A DNA stretch of 64,000 nucleotides from Lacrimispora sinapis (GTDB taxonomy: Bacteria > Bacillota > Clostridia > Lachnospirales > Lachnospiraceae): assembly GCF_043633585.1 (NCBI RefSeq), contig NZ_CP141832.1, positions 3,410,001-3,474,000 on the forward strand, read 5' to 3'. Every line of letters starts with the position of its first letter. Positions within the stretch are counted from its first letter, which is position 1. The translations under genes were made by a program, and so were the position numbers. This document shows, one piece after another, positions 43,872-50,845 of this stretch. The notes below the pieces were generated by a model that was not told the origin of the DNA, did not search any database, and saw only the letters and a list, made by a program, of their open reading frames with translations.

Positions 43872-44156
43872 ATGTCTCAAAACGGTATCCGATATACGGA
43901 TGAATTTAAAAAGCAATTAGTAATTATGTCTAAAGCAGGTAGTTCTGTCAGCTACCTCAGTCCCGAATATGGTGTCTCAAATGTAATTATTTATAAATGG
44001 ATTAAAGATTTATCTCGAGTCAAAGTATTGGCATTGAATAAAGTAAGAGACAAGGAACCGACTAAAACCCAATACTATAACATGTTCATAATTATTCGCC
44101 AGTACCTTGATTATGCAACAGCCGTAAAATGGGACACAAGTATTTCTTACCAATGA
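43872..44156 (+). pseudogene. IS3-family orfA fragment
   Basis: 94 codons. The first 45 (RYTDEFKKQLVIMSKAG, then YGVSNVIIYKWIKDLS) are the helix-turn-helix of IS3-type transposase subunit A. The rest is unlike any transposase and no orfB follows, so only the 5' part remains. Flanking terminal repeats not seen. Confidence 0.7.
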
Positions 44157-44321
44157 ACACCCATTAATTGAGTGTAAAGCATGGTAAGATTTTTAGGAAA
44201 TGGGCTGTACATCTGCTTTAGCAATTCCACTGGCCTTTTAATTAGGATTATGCTTATGAGAGCTTGCGGCAATAAAAAAGACCGACATTTCCCATACAGG
44301 AAATACTTACATATTTAGAAA

Positions 44322-44609
44322 ATGGTTCAGAAACTGGAACTGCGACGTCCAGACGGGTCATGGTATCCTGCCAGACGGGAAGCTACCCGTATTCGTAAAT
44401 ACCGGGATTATATCCATATATTCAGTAAAAGCATTCAAAAGATACGGAAAGCCTATATTTCTTCTCTTCTTGATGGTTGTATCAACATCAATGAGATACA
44501 GAAACAGGTGGGTCATATGGACGAACGCCCCACTCTAAAAAACTACTGCTTTAACCAGAAAACCAGTGTTGAAAATGAAAACAATATGGAAAAATCCTTA
44601 GCGGTTTAA
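44322..44609 (+). pseudogene. remnant of a phage/Tn tyrosine integrase (C-terminus)
   Basis: 95 codons. It holds the last catalytic third of a tyrosine recombinase: IQKIRKAYISSLLDG with the active Arg, QKQVGHMDERPTLKNYCFN with the active His and Tyr. The N-terminal two thirds are missing and no start signal is present. It lies 95 bp from the tRNA 3'-end fragment, as expected for an attP-integrase arrangement, and is probably non-functional. Confidence 0.75.
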
Positions 44610-44704
44610 TGTCTCCCCCCAGTCTACCCCAAAAAGACATTTTTATAAATCAAAAAAGAGCTGGAAATCCTTGTAAAATCAAGATTCCAGCTACTCATCA
44701 ATAA

Positions 44705-44732
44705 GAGCGCGAGACGGGACTCGAACCCGTAA
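44705..44732 (-). other. tRNA 3'-end fragment (candidate attachment site)
   Basis: On the minus strand ACGGG-TTCGAGT-CCCGT is a T arm (44714-44730), followed by a CTCGCGC acceptor half. No D arm or anticodon arm precedes it, so it is not a full tRNA. Copy A has the same position in degraded form (41169 on). Such fragments mark attachment sites of elements integrated at tRNA 3' ends. Confidence 0.65.
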
Positions 44733-44935
44733 ATAGGCATTGACGGAAAAACCAGTAAACACCGGGATTCCTTATAAATACGAGGTTTCCCGGTGTTTTT
44801 ATCTTTCTCTATGTGGAGCTACTTTTCAGCTCATGTTGCACTTTTTCGCAACTATGCAACACGAAAATGCAACACAGAACGTCCATTGATATATTAGTAC
44901 AAGAATGAGTTATTTACAATAGAATGAAATGCCTA

Positions 44936-45121
44936 CTAGCAGTTGTCTTCATTCCTCCAACGGCAAGGGGCATTGTTACAGCCATCACGATAGCCTTCAC
45001 AATAACACCTTCTTTTTTCTTCTTCGCATGGATCGTTATTGCATCCATTATTATTATTGTTGCAGCAATTATTATTCCAATTACATCCACAATTATTTCT
45101 ATTATTCCAATTACATCCCAT
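44936..45121 (-). CDS. Cys/Asn-rich mini-protein, copy B
   Basis: 61 aa from ATG 45121 (GAGGTGCTTAAT upstream). It has MGCNWNNRNNCGCN, then NNDPCEEEKRRCYCEGYRDG and APCRWRNEDNC. Compared with copy A the Asn-rich centre differs in length and Cys order while the C-terminal half is almost unchanged, so the centre varies quickly. Function not known. Confidence 0.7.
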   Translation of the reverse strand: MGCNWNNRNNCGCNWNNNCCNNNNNGCNNDPCEEEKRRCYCEGYRDGCNNAPCRWRNEDNC

Positions 45122-45200
45122 ATTAAGCACCTCATTTTTTTTGTTTATACAGTAGTATATGGGACGCATAGACTAGTTGTGAATCTGTTCAGCATTAGAC

Positions 45201-45983
45201 TCATCTCGCCAGTCCCGGCCACTGTAACGCGCCATCCTGATCAGGAGTGAGCGTCACCGGCTTTGTGATCATTTTGCCATCAGCGTCCACAGCGTAAATT
45301 TTACCAGAGTTTTCTACCAGCTGAGATTTACACATCGCACCGTCCGGACCCAGGTAATACCATTCCCCTTTGTATTTATACCAGGTATTTGTGACCATAA
45401 GCCCGGAACCGTCAAACCAGTACCACTTGCCATCAACCTTCGCCCAGTCATTACAGACAGGCAAACCGGTATCTCCGTTATAGTAACGCAAGCCTCCATC
45501 CTCTTCTTTCCAGCCAGATTTCTTAACCTGGGCCACTTCTACCTTAGACCATGTCTTCATGAATTCTTCTGGGTTCTTATAATATTGCTTGATTCCGCTG
45601 GTTGAACTGCCCCAGTCCGGAAGCTGGAAGTGTGGCTTGTCGACCGGTGACTTCCAGTTTCCTCCCCATTCCAGGCCAATACTGACTCCAATCGCACCAA
45701 CCTTACGGAAGAAGCCATCGGTGTCCTTATATGCTCCCTGTCCATCGTTCCGATAAAAGTCAAAGGCAGTTCCCCACTGATGATAGGAACTGTAGGAGCT
45801 TCCGGGGGCATTGGTTACTTTTTTCCCTGGCTTTGTTCTTCCCTGGGCGTAAAGTGCGTCCTGTTCTGCTACGGTCCGGAACGTTTCTCCTATGGCAATT
45901 TTTAATCCCTGTTTTTTACACTCTTCTACAAGCTGTGCCGCCAGCACCTGAAGCCTTGGATGGCATAATGTAATATCTCTCAT
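45201..45983 (-). CDS. endolysin, M15 peptidase plus cell-wall-binding repeats, copy B
   Basis: 260 aa, about 95% like copy A. The same M15 zinc motifs (SYHQWGTAFDF, KPHFQL) and wall-binding repeats (GKWYWFDGSGLM, KGEWYYLGPDGAM). Directly downstream of the holin gene with a terminator between, the usual lysis-module order, so this is the prophage's own lysin. It starts MRDITLCHPRLQVLAAQL, after a GGAGG-like site. Confidence 0.93.
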   Translation of the reverse strand: MRDITLCHPRLQVLAAQLVEECKKQGLKIAIGETFRTVAEQDALYAQGRTKPGKKVTNAPGSSYSSYHQWGTAFDFYRNDGQGAYKDTDGFFRKVGAIGVSIGLEWGGNWKSPVDKPHFQLPDWGSSTSGIKQYYKNPEEFMKTWSKVEVAQVKKSGWKEEDGGLRYYNGDTGLPVCNDWAKVDGKWYWFDGSGLMVTNTWYKYKGEWYYLGPDGAMCKSQLVENSGKIYAVDADGKMITKPVTLTPDQDGALQWPGLAR

Positions 45984-46009
45984 TTATTTATTCCTCCAAT
46001 AATTAAGAA

Positions 46010-46033
46010 AAGGCCCAGGATATACCCAGGCCT
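46010..46033 (-). terminator. terminator after holin
   Basis: Minus-strand AGGCCTGGG pairs (two wobbles) with CCTGGGCCT, then TTTTC. It lies about 25 bp past the holin stop. Confidence 0.7.
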
Positions 46034-46055
46034 AAAATTGCAACATTGTAACAAG

Positions 46056-46349
46056 TCAATCTTTTTTTCCAGTTTGCTTGATAATCTGATTTACATATGT
46101 ACTTAATCCGGCAACCAGTACCCCCTGAGTAATGGCCGTAAATACTGCCATAGCAATTTCCTGGCCGGTCTGGCAGCTGCTTGTGGCCAGGACATAGATT
46201 CCGCATAAAACAATACCTACCGCACCATTTATCAGCGGGATGTATTTGTCCTTAATTGTCTGACTTTGTTTAATTCCAAGTCCCATGAAATAAAGTACCA
46301 CTGCCACTACGATAAGTTCCGGTTTTACATAATTCATAATCTGTTCCAT
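46056..46349 (-). CDS. phage holin (Hol44/superfamily V-like)
   Basis: 97 aa. Two to three membrane helices (about 10-28, 40-58, 68-90) with MNYVKPELIVVAVVLYFMGLGIK and DKYIPLINGAVGIVLCGIYV, typical of clostridial Hol44-type holins. It would open the cell membrane for the M15 endolysin. Directly after XhlA-like gene, before the endolysin. Confidence 0.88.
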   Translation of the reverse strand: MEQIMNYVKPELIVVAVVLYFMGLGIKQSQTIKDKYIPLINGAVGIVLCGIYVLATSSCQTGQEIAMAVFTAITQGVLVAGLSTYVNQIIKQTGKKD

Positions 46350-46366
46350 AATAAATCCTCTCTTTC

Positions 46367-46684
46367 CTATTTTAAATTTTGCGCAACCATTAAAATTGTT
46401 CCAGTAGCAAACGCTCCGGCTACAACTCCAACGATTGTATTAATAATTGCTCGTTTGACGTTGCTCCAAGTATCGCCAGGGGCAGATTTTAATTTTGCGA
46501 TTTCCTCTCCTTGCATTGTCTGCTCCTTAAGCATAGCCTGCATATTGATGGCCAACTCTTTCACTGCCAGGACTAATTCCTGGATTGTCTTACTCTGTTC
46601 TTCCTGATCTTCCATTCGATGTTTCAGGGATTTAATTTCATGCTCATGAGCTTCCAATCGAACGGCAACCTCCGTTTCAGTCAT
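46367..46684 (-). CDS. XhlA-like haemolysin/holin partner
   Basis: 105 aa. A coiled-coil-rich first part (residues 5-70, EAHEHEIKSLKHRMEDQEEQ) is followed by a single C-terminal membrane helix (INTIVGVVAGAFATGTILMVAQ). This design matches XhlA of Bacillus PBSX and related phages. With the Hol44-like holin it forms the lysis module. Confidence 0.82.
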   Translation of the reverse strand: MTETEVAVRLEAHEHEIKSLKHRMEDQEEQSKTIQELVLAVKELAINMQAMLKEQTMQGEEIAKLKSAPGDTWSNVKRAIINTIVGVVAGAFATGTILMVAQNLK

Positions 46685-46705
46685 GGCAGCACCTCCTACG
46701 TTTCA

Positions 46706-46837
46706 TTAATTTTTAGTCGCCATAATCTCTTTTTTCTGGTCCTCACTAATCCACTTTTTAATAACCGCATTTGCCAACATTGGCACCGTCAACGGTCCCT
46801 TGCCACCATCGTATAACCACATTAATGTATCAAACAT
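46706..46837 (-). CDS. XkdX family protein (short gene)
   Basis: 43 aa from ATG 46837, and short enough to be overlooked. The protein is MFDTLMWLYDGGKGPLTVPM followed by LANAVIKKWISEDQKKEIMA, typical of the XkdX tail-tip-associated family with the internal ALxxNxITxxxY-like start replaced by a short Trp/Tyr-rich region. It lies 2 bp after the stop of the preceding gene, so it is coupled to it. Confidence 0.8.
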   Translation of the reverse strand: MFDTLMWLYDGGKGPLTVPMLANAVIKKWISEDQKKEIMATKN

Positions 46838-46839
46838 AT

Positions 46840-47283
46840 TTACACCTCCAGACTTGACAAAACTAAAGTTCCAACGGTTGCTTTTAAGGTTTCAATTTCT
46901 TTTGCCTGCGCCGCTACGGTTTCTGTAAGATCAGGCTTGCGGAAATAGGCTGTCATCACATCGCCCTTGATATCCTTGTTTTCATAGATCGGTTTGTTTG
47001 TTTCTTCATCTGTGCCAATCTGCACCTGCTCACTTCCAATCACCTGGTCGGACTGTTTAGTCAGCTTTCCTGCATACACAAGATCTGATCGAGTCCAGTC
47101 CGGTTCATCGGATAATCCGATCTGCGTTATGCTTCTATTTTCTTTTAAAACAGCTTCGATTGCATCAAAGGTCATTGGCCCTTTCTGGAAGGAAATACTG
47201 CCTCCCGATTCACCAAGATTCACACCTGCAGCAATCAGCTCAAATTCCTGATCGCCAAATTTGATTTTTTCAATTTGATTCAT
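46840..47283 (-). CDS. phage tail-associated protein
   Basis: 147 aa. Starts MNQIEKIKFGDQEFELIAAGV with SISFQKGPMTFDAIEAVL; the C-terminus is a short coiled coil (VAAQAKEIETLKATVGTL). Such genes usually lie between tail fibre genes and xkdX in clostridial siphoviruses. I recognise the position more than the family. No catalytic motif. Confidence 0.65.
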   Translation of the reverse strand: MNQIEKIKFGDQEFELIAAGVNLGESGGSISFQKGPMTFDAIEAVLKENRSITQIGLSDEPDWTRSDLVYAGKLTKQSDQVIGSEQVQIGTDEETNKPIYENKDIKGDVMTAYFRKPDLTETVAAQAKEIETLKATVGTLVLSSLEV

Positions 47284-47309
47284 AAATTGATTCCTTTCCG
47301 CCCGATTCG

Positions 47310-47337
47310 GGCATAAAAATAAGAGCCTTTTGGCTCT
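47310..47337 (-). terminator. terminator after the Tad2-like gene
   Basis: Minus-strand AGAGCC-AAAA-GGCTCT followed by TATTTTTAT. Confidence 0.8.
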
Positions 47338-47369
47338 GGTTTACAAGTTTATTTAGTTCGGTAAATAGA

Positions 47370-47837
47370 TTATTCTGCCACAACCCAATCCTCAGCCAAG
47401 CAATCATTGATTGAAGGAACCCACATAGCATGTGATCCATTTACCATCTTAATTTGCAAATAGGGTTCACACTTAAACAGATCACCTTCGTTAAGTCCCC
47501 AAGCCTCAGCGGTTTGTTTATTACACGGAATGCCTTGTGGATACCCCTTTTGATACACTACGAACATTCCTTTTCCGTTCCAGCCATCACGGGCAATTTT
47601 GATTCCCTTTTTAGCCAAATCGAGAGCAATACCAAAGGACATACCTTCACAGTCCTTGTATGATTCCTCAAATACTTTTTTGGGTGACCATGATTCATAT
47701 CCATCCTGATATTTTACAAGATACCCCTCATCGTTTGGATTTTCATCCGCAGGAATCGTCCAACCTCTGTACTCGTTATATTTTCCTCTGTTCATCGGTC
47801 TTGCTTCTAACATTTTTGTTCCAATATATTTTTTCAT
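47370..47837 (-). CDS. Tad2-type (DUF2829) anti-Thoeris protein with N-terminal extra domain
   Basis: 155 aa. The C-terminal part (residues about 65-155) matches the DUF2829/Tad2 pattern: MSFGIALDLAKKGIKIARDGWNGKGMFVVY, a middle PYLQIKMVNGSHAMWVPS and the closing DCLAEDWVV. Tad2 of other phages binds the glycocyclic ADP-ribose signal of Thoeris defence and stops it. The N-terminal part (1-62, YRGWTIPADENPNDEGYLVKYQDG and SWSPKKVFEESYK) is a separate small domain found in phage proteins. Next to the invertible tail fibre segment. Confidence 0.8.
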   Translation of the reverse strand: MKKYIGTKMLEARPMNRGKYNEYRGWTIPADENPNDEGYLVKYQDGYESWSPKKVFEESYKDCEGMSFGIALDLAKKGIKIARDGWNGKGMFVVYQKGYPQGIPCNKQTAEAWGLNEGDLFKCEPYLQIKMVNGSHAMWVPSINDCLAEDWVVAE

Positions 47838-47885
47838 TCTTATTTTCTCTCTTTCTGCTGTTTTTCGGACAGCTCCGGTTCTACG

Positions 47886-48200
47886 CTAAATAGCAATTTA
47901 GCATTGAAAGCCAATATTACAGATGTGAATACTTCAATGGACCAGAAGCTTAATAAAGATGCGGTACCAATCGAATGGCTAGACCTAATCCGGCGTAGCG
48001 GTTTATATGCTGTAGTAAATAGAGCCTATACGCCCGACGATAAGGAAGAATTTATTTTTCAAGCCTTCGCACCATCGCAAGGTAGTTGGGTTGTGTGGCT
48101 TACGGCATATCAATTATACGGTGACCATGTATATATAGCGAGAATGGCAACCACAAATGGAACAAATTATACAGTCGGAACATGGCATCAACTTTTTTAA
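47886..48200 (+). CDS. silent alternative C-terminus of the tail fibre
   Basis: On the plus strand, opposite to all neighbours. From the repeat it reads LNSNLALKANITDVNTSMDQK and ends ARMATTNGTNYTVGTWHQLF then stop. It has no start codon with a ribosome site (only TTG near 47904), so it is not a free gene. The sequence resembles fibre C-termini. In the inverted state it would replace the last 65 codons of the minus-strand fibre gene with about 99 codons. Confidence 0.7.
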   Translation, partial: LNSNLALKANITDVNTSMDQKLNKDAVPIEWLDLIRRSGLYAVVNRAYTPDDKEEFIFQAFAPSQGSWVVWLTAYQLYGDHVYIARMATTNGTNYTVGTWHQLF

Positions 48201-48414
48201 ATTAATCATTTAGTCCATAGAGTTGTCCATGTGCCATTATCAACCTTTGCATATTTTATATTATTAGAGTTAATCGCAAGCTGATATATTTTGCCTGACC
48301 CAACATGGACCTGTATGTATACTGTATCGTTAGCTATATCATAACCAGCTACAAATTTTTGTGCCCCAGTCTCTAATGTAAACTTGCCAGTTAAACTTGT
48401 TAAATTGCTATTTA
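47887..48414. other. candidate invertible segment with 14-bp inverted repeats
   Basis: TAAATAGCAATTTA occurs on the plus strand at 47887-47900 and on the minus strand at 48401-48414. Each copy is inside a reading frame with the same register and residues (LNSNL): the fibre gene on the minus strand and the alternative C-terminus on the plus strand. Inversion would exchange the two C-termini in frame. The repeat is itself nearly dyad-symmetric about a central GC, as crossover sites of serine invertases are. The two 3' ends meet tail to tail at 48200/48206. Confidence 0.7.
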
Positions 48415-49033
48415 ACTCATTAAGTCCCGCCGTTAAATTATCCCCGATGTCCAAGTCCTCACCCATGCCAATTCTCTCACAGAGTTTATGGACAAAGGCC
48501 GATGTAGGTATTTTATTTTGATCGTTCGTATCCATATTTGTGAGCATATTTTTGAGCAGAGCATTTTCATTCAATCCCATGGTGACTGCTATGGATTTAG
48601 CAATTTTACCAAGTGCAGAAGCAATCGCTTCCCCTGCTATAATATTGGCCAACTCCGCCGCCTGCTCAAAGATGGTGTTTACATCAATGCTGCCGTCCTC
48701 TCCCACTTTTATCCCTGCGCTGCCCTTGACAATGCCGGCGGCAGTCTGTGTGGCAGTCTTTACACTTAAAGTGCCATTACTGTCCACTTCTGTTGTTACA
48801 CCGTCCGGCTTAACTGTTCCTGGTGTGCTTACCGTAGCTTTACTGGTTCCCTGAGCTGATAACTGCCAGTAGTTCGTATCCGTTGGTAAAGTACCGACCG
48901 GGGGATCTGTATGTACTACATAGCTGCTGCCATCATAGGAAACCAAATTTAATAGCTCATATTTTACCTCCGGATCGAATTCCCCCATGGGCACCGTTCC
49001 TATGGTCCCATAAATTACTTCTGTTTCGTCCAT
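48206..49033 (-). CDS. tail fibre/receptor-binding protein with switchable C-terminus
   Basis: 275 aa. Residues 1-205 are the constant part (YGTIGTVPMGEFDPEVKYEL, then a region of GIVKGSAGIKVGEDGSI). LNSNL near residue 210 lies at the inverted repeat. The current variable end is TSLTGKFTLETGAQKFVAGYDI...WTTLWTK (about 65 aa). Both known ends close with a Trp-containing strand. It sits next to the larger fibre gene (4-bp-type overlap at its start), so both probably form the host-recognition tip. Confidence 0.82.
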   Translation of the reverse strand: MDETEVIYGTIGTVPMGEFDPEVKYELLNLVSYDGSSYVVHTDPPVGTLPTDTNYWQLSAQGTSKATVSTPGTVKPDGVTTEVDSNGTLSVKTATQTAAGIVKGSAGIKVGEDGSIDVNTIFEQAAELANIIAGEAIASALGKIAKSIAVTMGLNENALLKNMLTNMDTNDQNKIPTSAFVHKLCERIGMGEDLDIGDNLTAGLNELNSNLTSLTGKFTLETGAQKFVAGYDIANDTVYIQVHVGSGKIYQLAINSNNIKYAKVDNGTWTTLWTK

Positions 49034-50151
49034 TAAGTCGCAATCTCCTTTCCTATAAACTTCCCTTTTTCTAGCCGGAAGGTCATGCCTTTAGCCAAAA
49101 AGGTACTTTTTAACTGCATTGTTTTTGGGTCAACCCAAAATCGGGGAATTGACAATTTTGCCACATGGTCAATCTGCTTTTTCAGATCCTGTACCTGCTG
49201 CCAGTACCACTTTGCATTGTCTTCTGCATCAGCCGGCACCACACCTCCTACCGCATACCGCTTCGCTGTATCTGCGCTGGCCTGCGCTTCAGCTGCACTC
49301 TGCTCTGCTTCCGTCTTACTGGTCCCTGCCTCGGTTGCCTTATCCCTTGCCACCTGTGCACTGTTCCCCGCCTCTGTTGCTTTTTGTGTGGTGGTTATAA
49401 CATCGGCTGCCGTCTGGTTTGCTGCCGACGTTGCCGCTGCTGCCTTTGTTGTGGCTATCCCCGCTTGGGTCGTGGATACCGCCGCACTGTCAGCCGCAAG
49501 CTGGGCATTTTCTCCGGAAGTGGCTGCATCCTCTTTTACCTGTTCATAGTAATATTTCGCATTATCTGTTTCGCTTCCGGGAAAAGATTCATCCCCCAAT
49601 GTGTACCGTTTCGCAAACTTTTGATAATTCAGAGCTGCGTCCCGGGCTGATTGGGTATCAAGCATATACTGCCGGAACTCTGTCTGTATAGCAGCATCCA
49701 GTTTTTCCATAGTCACGGACCCAGCCACAATTTCAGCAGTAATGGTTCTGTTCATAATCTTTAGTGAAATAGTAGGTGTGCTATCCACAGAATAAACAAA
49801 CCGGGTAAGGTCAATTATTTTCTGCGTACCATCTGCCAAAGTAAGAACCAGTTCATTATCGTCGTTGATGTCAAAGTTTGTGACCACTCTTTCAATGTCC
49901 AGATCAAAAGTTTTTACTGATCCGTTTTGATAGGTTATTGTCCATATTCCGGCATCAACATCAACATCAATATCTTTAACCAGGGCATTGACCATGGATT
50001 TATCTGCCTTGTTTGTGTCCATCAGTACAAGACGGTTGTCAGCTTCTTTAATCCCGTTTTCCATCTTTAGTAGATTGGTTCGATTGATGGCCGTCTTTTG
50101 AGAAGGTTCATTCTGCCAATCAGTAATTCTATAATATGGTTGTAAAGCCAT
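49033..50151 (-). CDS. baseplate upper/tail fibre protein
   Basis: 372 aa. It starts MALQPYYRITDWQNEPSQKTAINRTNLLKMENG, a BppU-like or receptor-binding-protein N-terminus. The middle has a beta domain (60-150), then an Ala/Thr-rich coiled region (190-320) with repeats such as KATEAGNSAQVARDKATEAG. The C-terminus is globular. The TAATG overlap with the fibre gene shows coupled translation. A trimeric stem linking the baseplate to the receptor-binding tip is likely. Confidence 0.78.
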   Translation of the reverse strand: MALQPYYRITDWQNEPSQKTAINRTNLLKMENGIKEADNRLVLMDTNKADKSMVNALVKDIDVDVDAGIWTITYQNGSVKTFDLDIERVVTNFDINDDNELVLTLADGTQKIIDLTRFVYSVDSTPTISLKIMNRTITAEIVAGSVTMEKLDAAIQTEFRQYMLDTQSARDAALNYQKFAKRYTLGDESFPGSETDNAKYYYEQVKEDAATSGENAQLAADSAAVSTTQAGIATTKAAAATSAANQTAADVITTTQKATEAGNSAQVARDKATEAGTSKTEAEQSAAEAQASADTAKRYAVGGVVPADAEDNAKWYWQQVQDLKKQIDHVAKLSIPRFWVDPKTMQLKSTFLAKGMTFRLEKGKFIGKEIAT

Positions 50152-50324
50152 TAGCCTTCACCTTCTTTCTTTTCAGGTTCCGTTATCTCTCCAGGCATTC
50201 CGGATTCTAGTACCTGCGCAATAGCAGATACTTGCCTTGCATTCTGGATTCCTATAACAGTAATTCCGTTAAGCATGTATTTCATTTGCAAAACCTGTTC
50301 CTCTGTAAATGTGAGTACTTTCAA
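50151..50324 (-). CDS. small protein with TTG start
   Basis: 57 aa from TTG 50324 (GAAAGGAGGTAAAATC upstream, an almost perfect site). The sequence begins MKVLTFTEEQVLQMKYMLNG and has IGIQNARQVSAIAQVLESG. Its stop overlaps the ATG of the fibre gene. A tail-region accessory of unknown function, small and easily missed. Confidence 0.7.
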   Translation of the reverse strand: MKVLTFTEEQVLQMKYMLNGITVIGIQNARQVSAIAQVLESGMPGEITEPEKKEGEG

Positions 50325-50352
50325 GATTTTACCTCCTTTCAGGCATACAAAA

Positions 50353-50377
50353 AGAGCGGGGAATCAATCCTCGCTCT
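50353..50377 (-). terminator. terminator of the secreted moron gene
   Basis: Minus-strand AGAGCGAGGA-ttgatt-CCCCGCTCT followed by TTTTTG, 15 bp after the gene's stop. Confidence 0.85.
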
Positions 50378-50391
50378 GTGTAATATTTTAT

Positions 50392-50784
50392 TTAATTATT
50401 GGTTACAGCCTCAATAACTACCTGACCGTCTTTTACCCAAGCTCCATCAGGGCCCACTGTGTAACCGTCGGGTGTTGTGGTGTCGTGGAGCATAAGGCTG
50501 TTCTCATCAAAGTAATACCATTTTTCATTTATTAACGCCCAAGAACCTGGCATGGTCAAACCATCTTCTCCGAAATAACACCATCCACTTTCAAATTGTC
50601 TCCACTGGTTTTTTAAATAAATGGGGTATCCATTTTCATCATCATCTCCAGTATAATACTTCCAAGTTATTCCCTTTGATGTACTTCCGGAAGCAGATAA
50701 CCCCTCTTTTCCAGCAAACGACAAAAAGGAAACGCATAAACAAAACAGTAAAGAGACGGATAGTATTCTAAATATTTTTTTCAT
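50392..50784 (-). CDS. secreted cell-wall-binding-repeat protein (moron)
   Basis: 130 aa. The signal peptide is clear: MKKIFRILSVSLLFCLCVSFLSF then AGKEG. The mature part has cell-wall/choline-binding-type repeats (SGWCYFGEDGLTMPGSWALI, EKWYYFDENSLML). Between tail genes but with its own promoter (TTGACT-17-TATAAT) and terminator, so it can be made in the lysogen. A conversion product is likely; it may coat the host surface or block superinfection. Inference. Confidence 0.8.
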   Translation of the reverse strand: MKKIFRILSVSLLFCLCVSFLSFAGKEGLSASGSTSKGITWKYYTGDDDENGYPIYLKNQWRQFESGWCYFGEDGLTMPGSWALINEKWYYFDENSLMLHDTTTPDGYTVGPDGAWVKDGQVVIEAVTNN

Positions 50785-50807
50785 CGTATTCCCCTCCTTT
50801 TTTGTTC

Positions 50808-50836
50808 ATTATAGTTTTAGCATGTACAAAAGTCAA
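50808..50836 (-). promoter_or_regulatory. strong sigma-A promoter of the moron gene
   Basis: TTGACT (50831-50836), exactly 17 bp, TATAAT (50808-50813) on the minus strand, 24 bp upstream of the ATG. The best promoter match in the prophage. Confidence 0.88.
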
Positions 50837-50845
50837 GTATCGTAA

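Larger units (their letters stand above)
44705..45983 (-). repeat. duplicated prophage-end cassette, copy B
   Basis: Same layout as copy A: attachment-like edge, ACACCGGGA...TCCCGGTGT hairpin (44757-44800), GTTGCA stretch, Cys/Asn-rich mini-gene and endolysin. This copy joins directly to the holin and tail genes, so it belongs to the present prophage; copy A may be left from a related earlier one. Confidence 0.85.

Noticed and set aside
44705..44732. Complete tRNA gene
   Set aside because: Only the T arm and acceptor 3' half are present; D and anticodon arms are missing upstream.
41387..45121. CRISPR array in the AAT/ATT-rich repeats
   Set aside because: Repeats are 3-bp units inside coding frames; no spaced direct repeats and no cas genes in the window.
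47904..48200. Independent small gene on the plus strand
   Set aside because: No ribosome site at the TTG; the homologous register at the inverted repeat makes a swap-in fibre end more likely.
41666..50784. Functional link between phage choline-type wall-binding repeats and the choline-degrading locus
   Set aside because: Such repeats are common in clostridial lysins and surface proteins and the two regions have different origins; no sequence evidence ties them.
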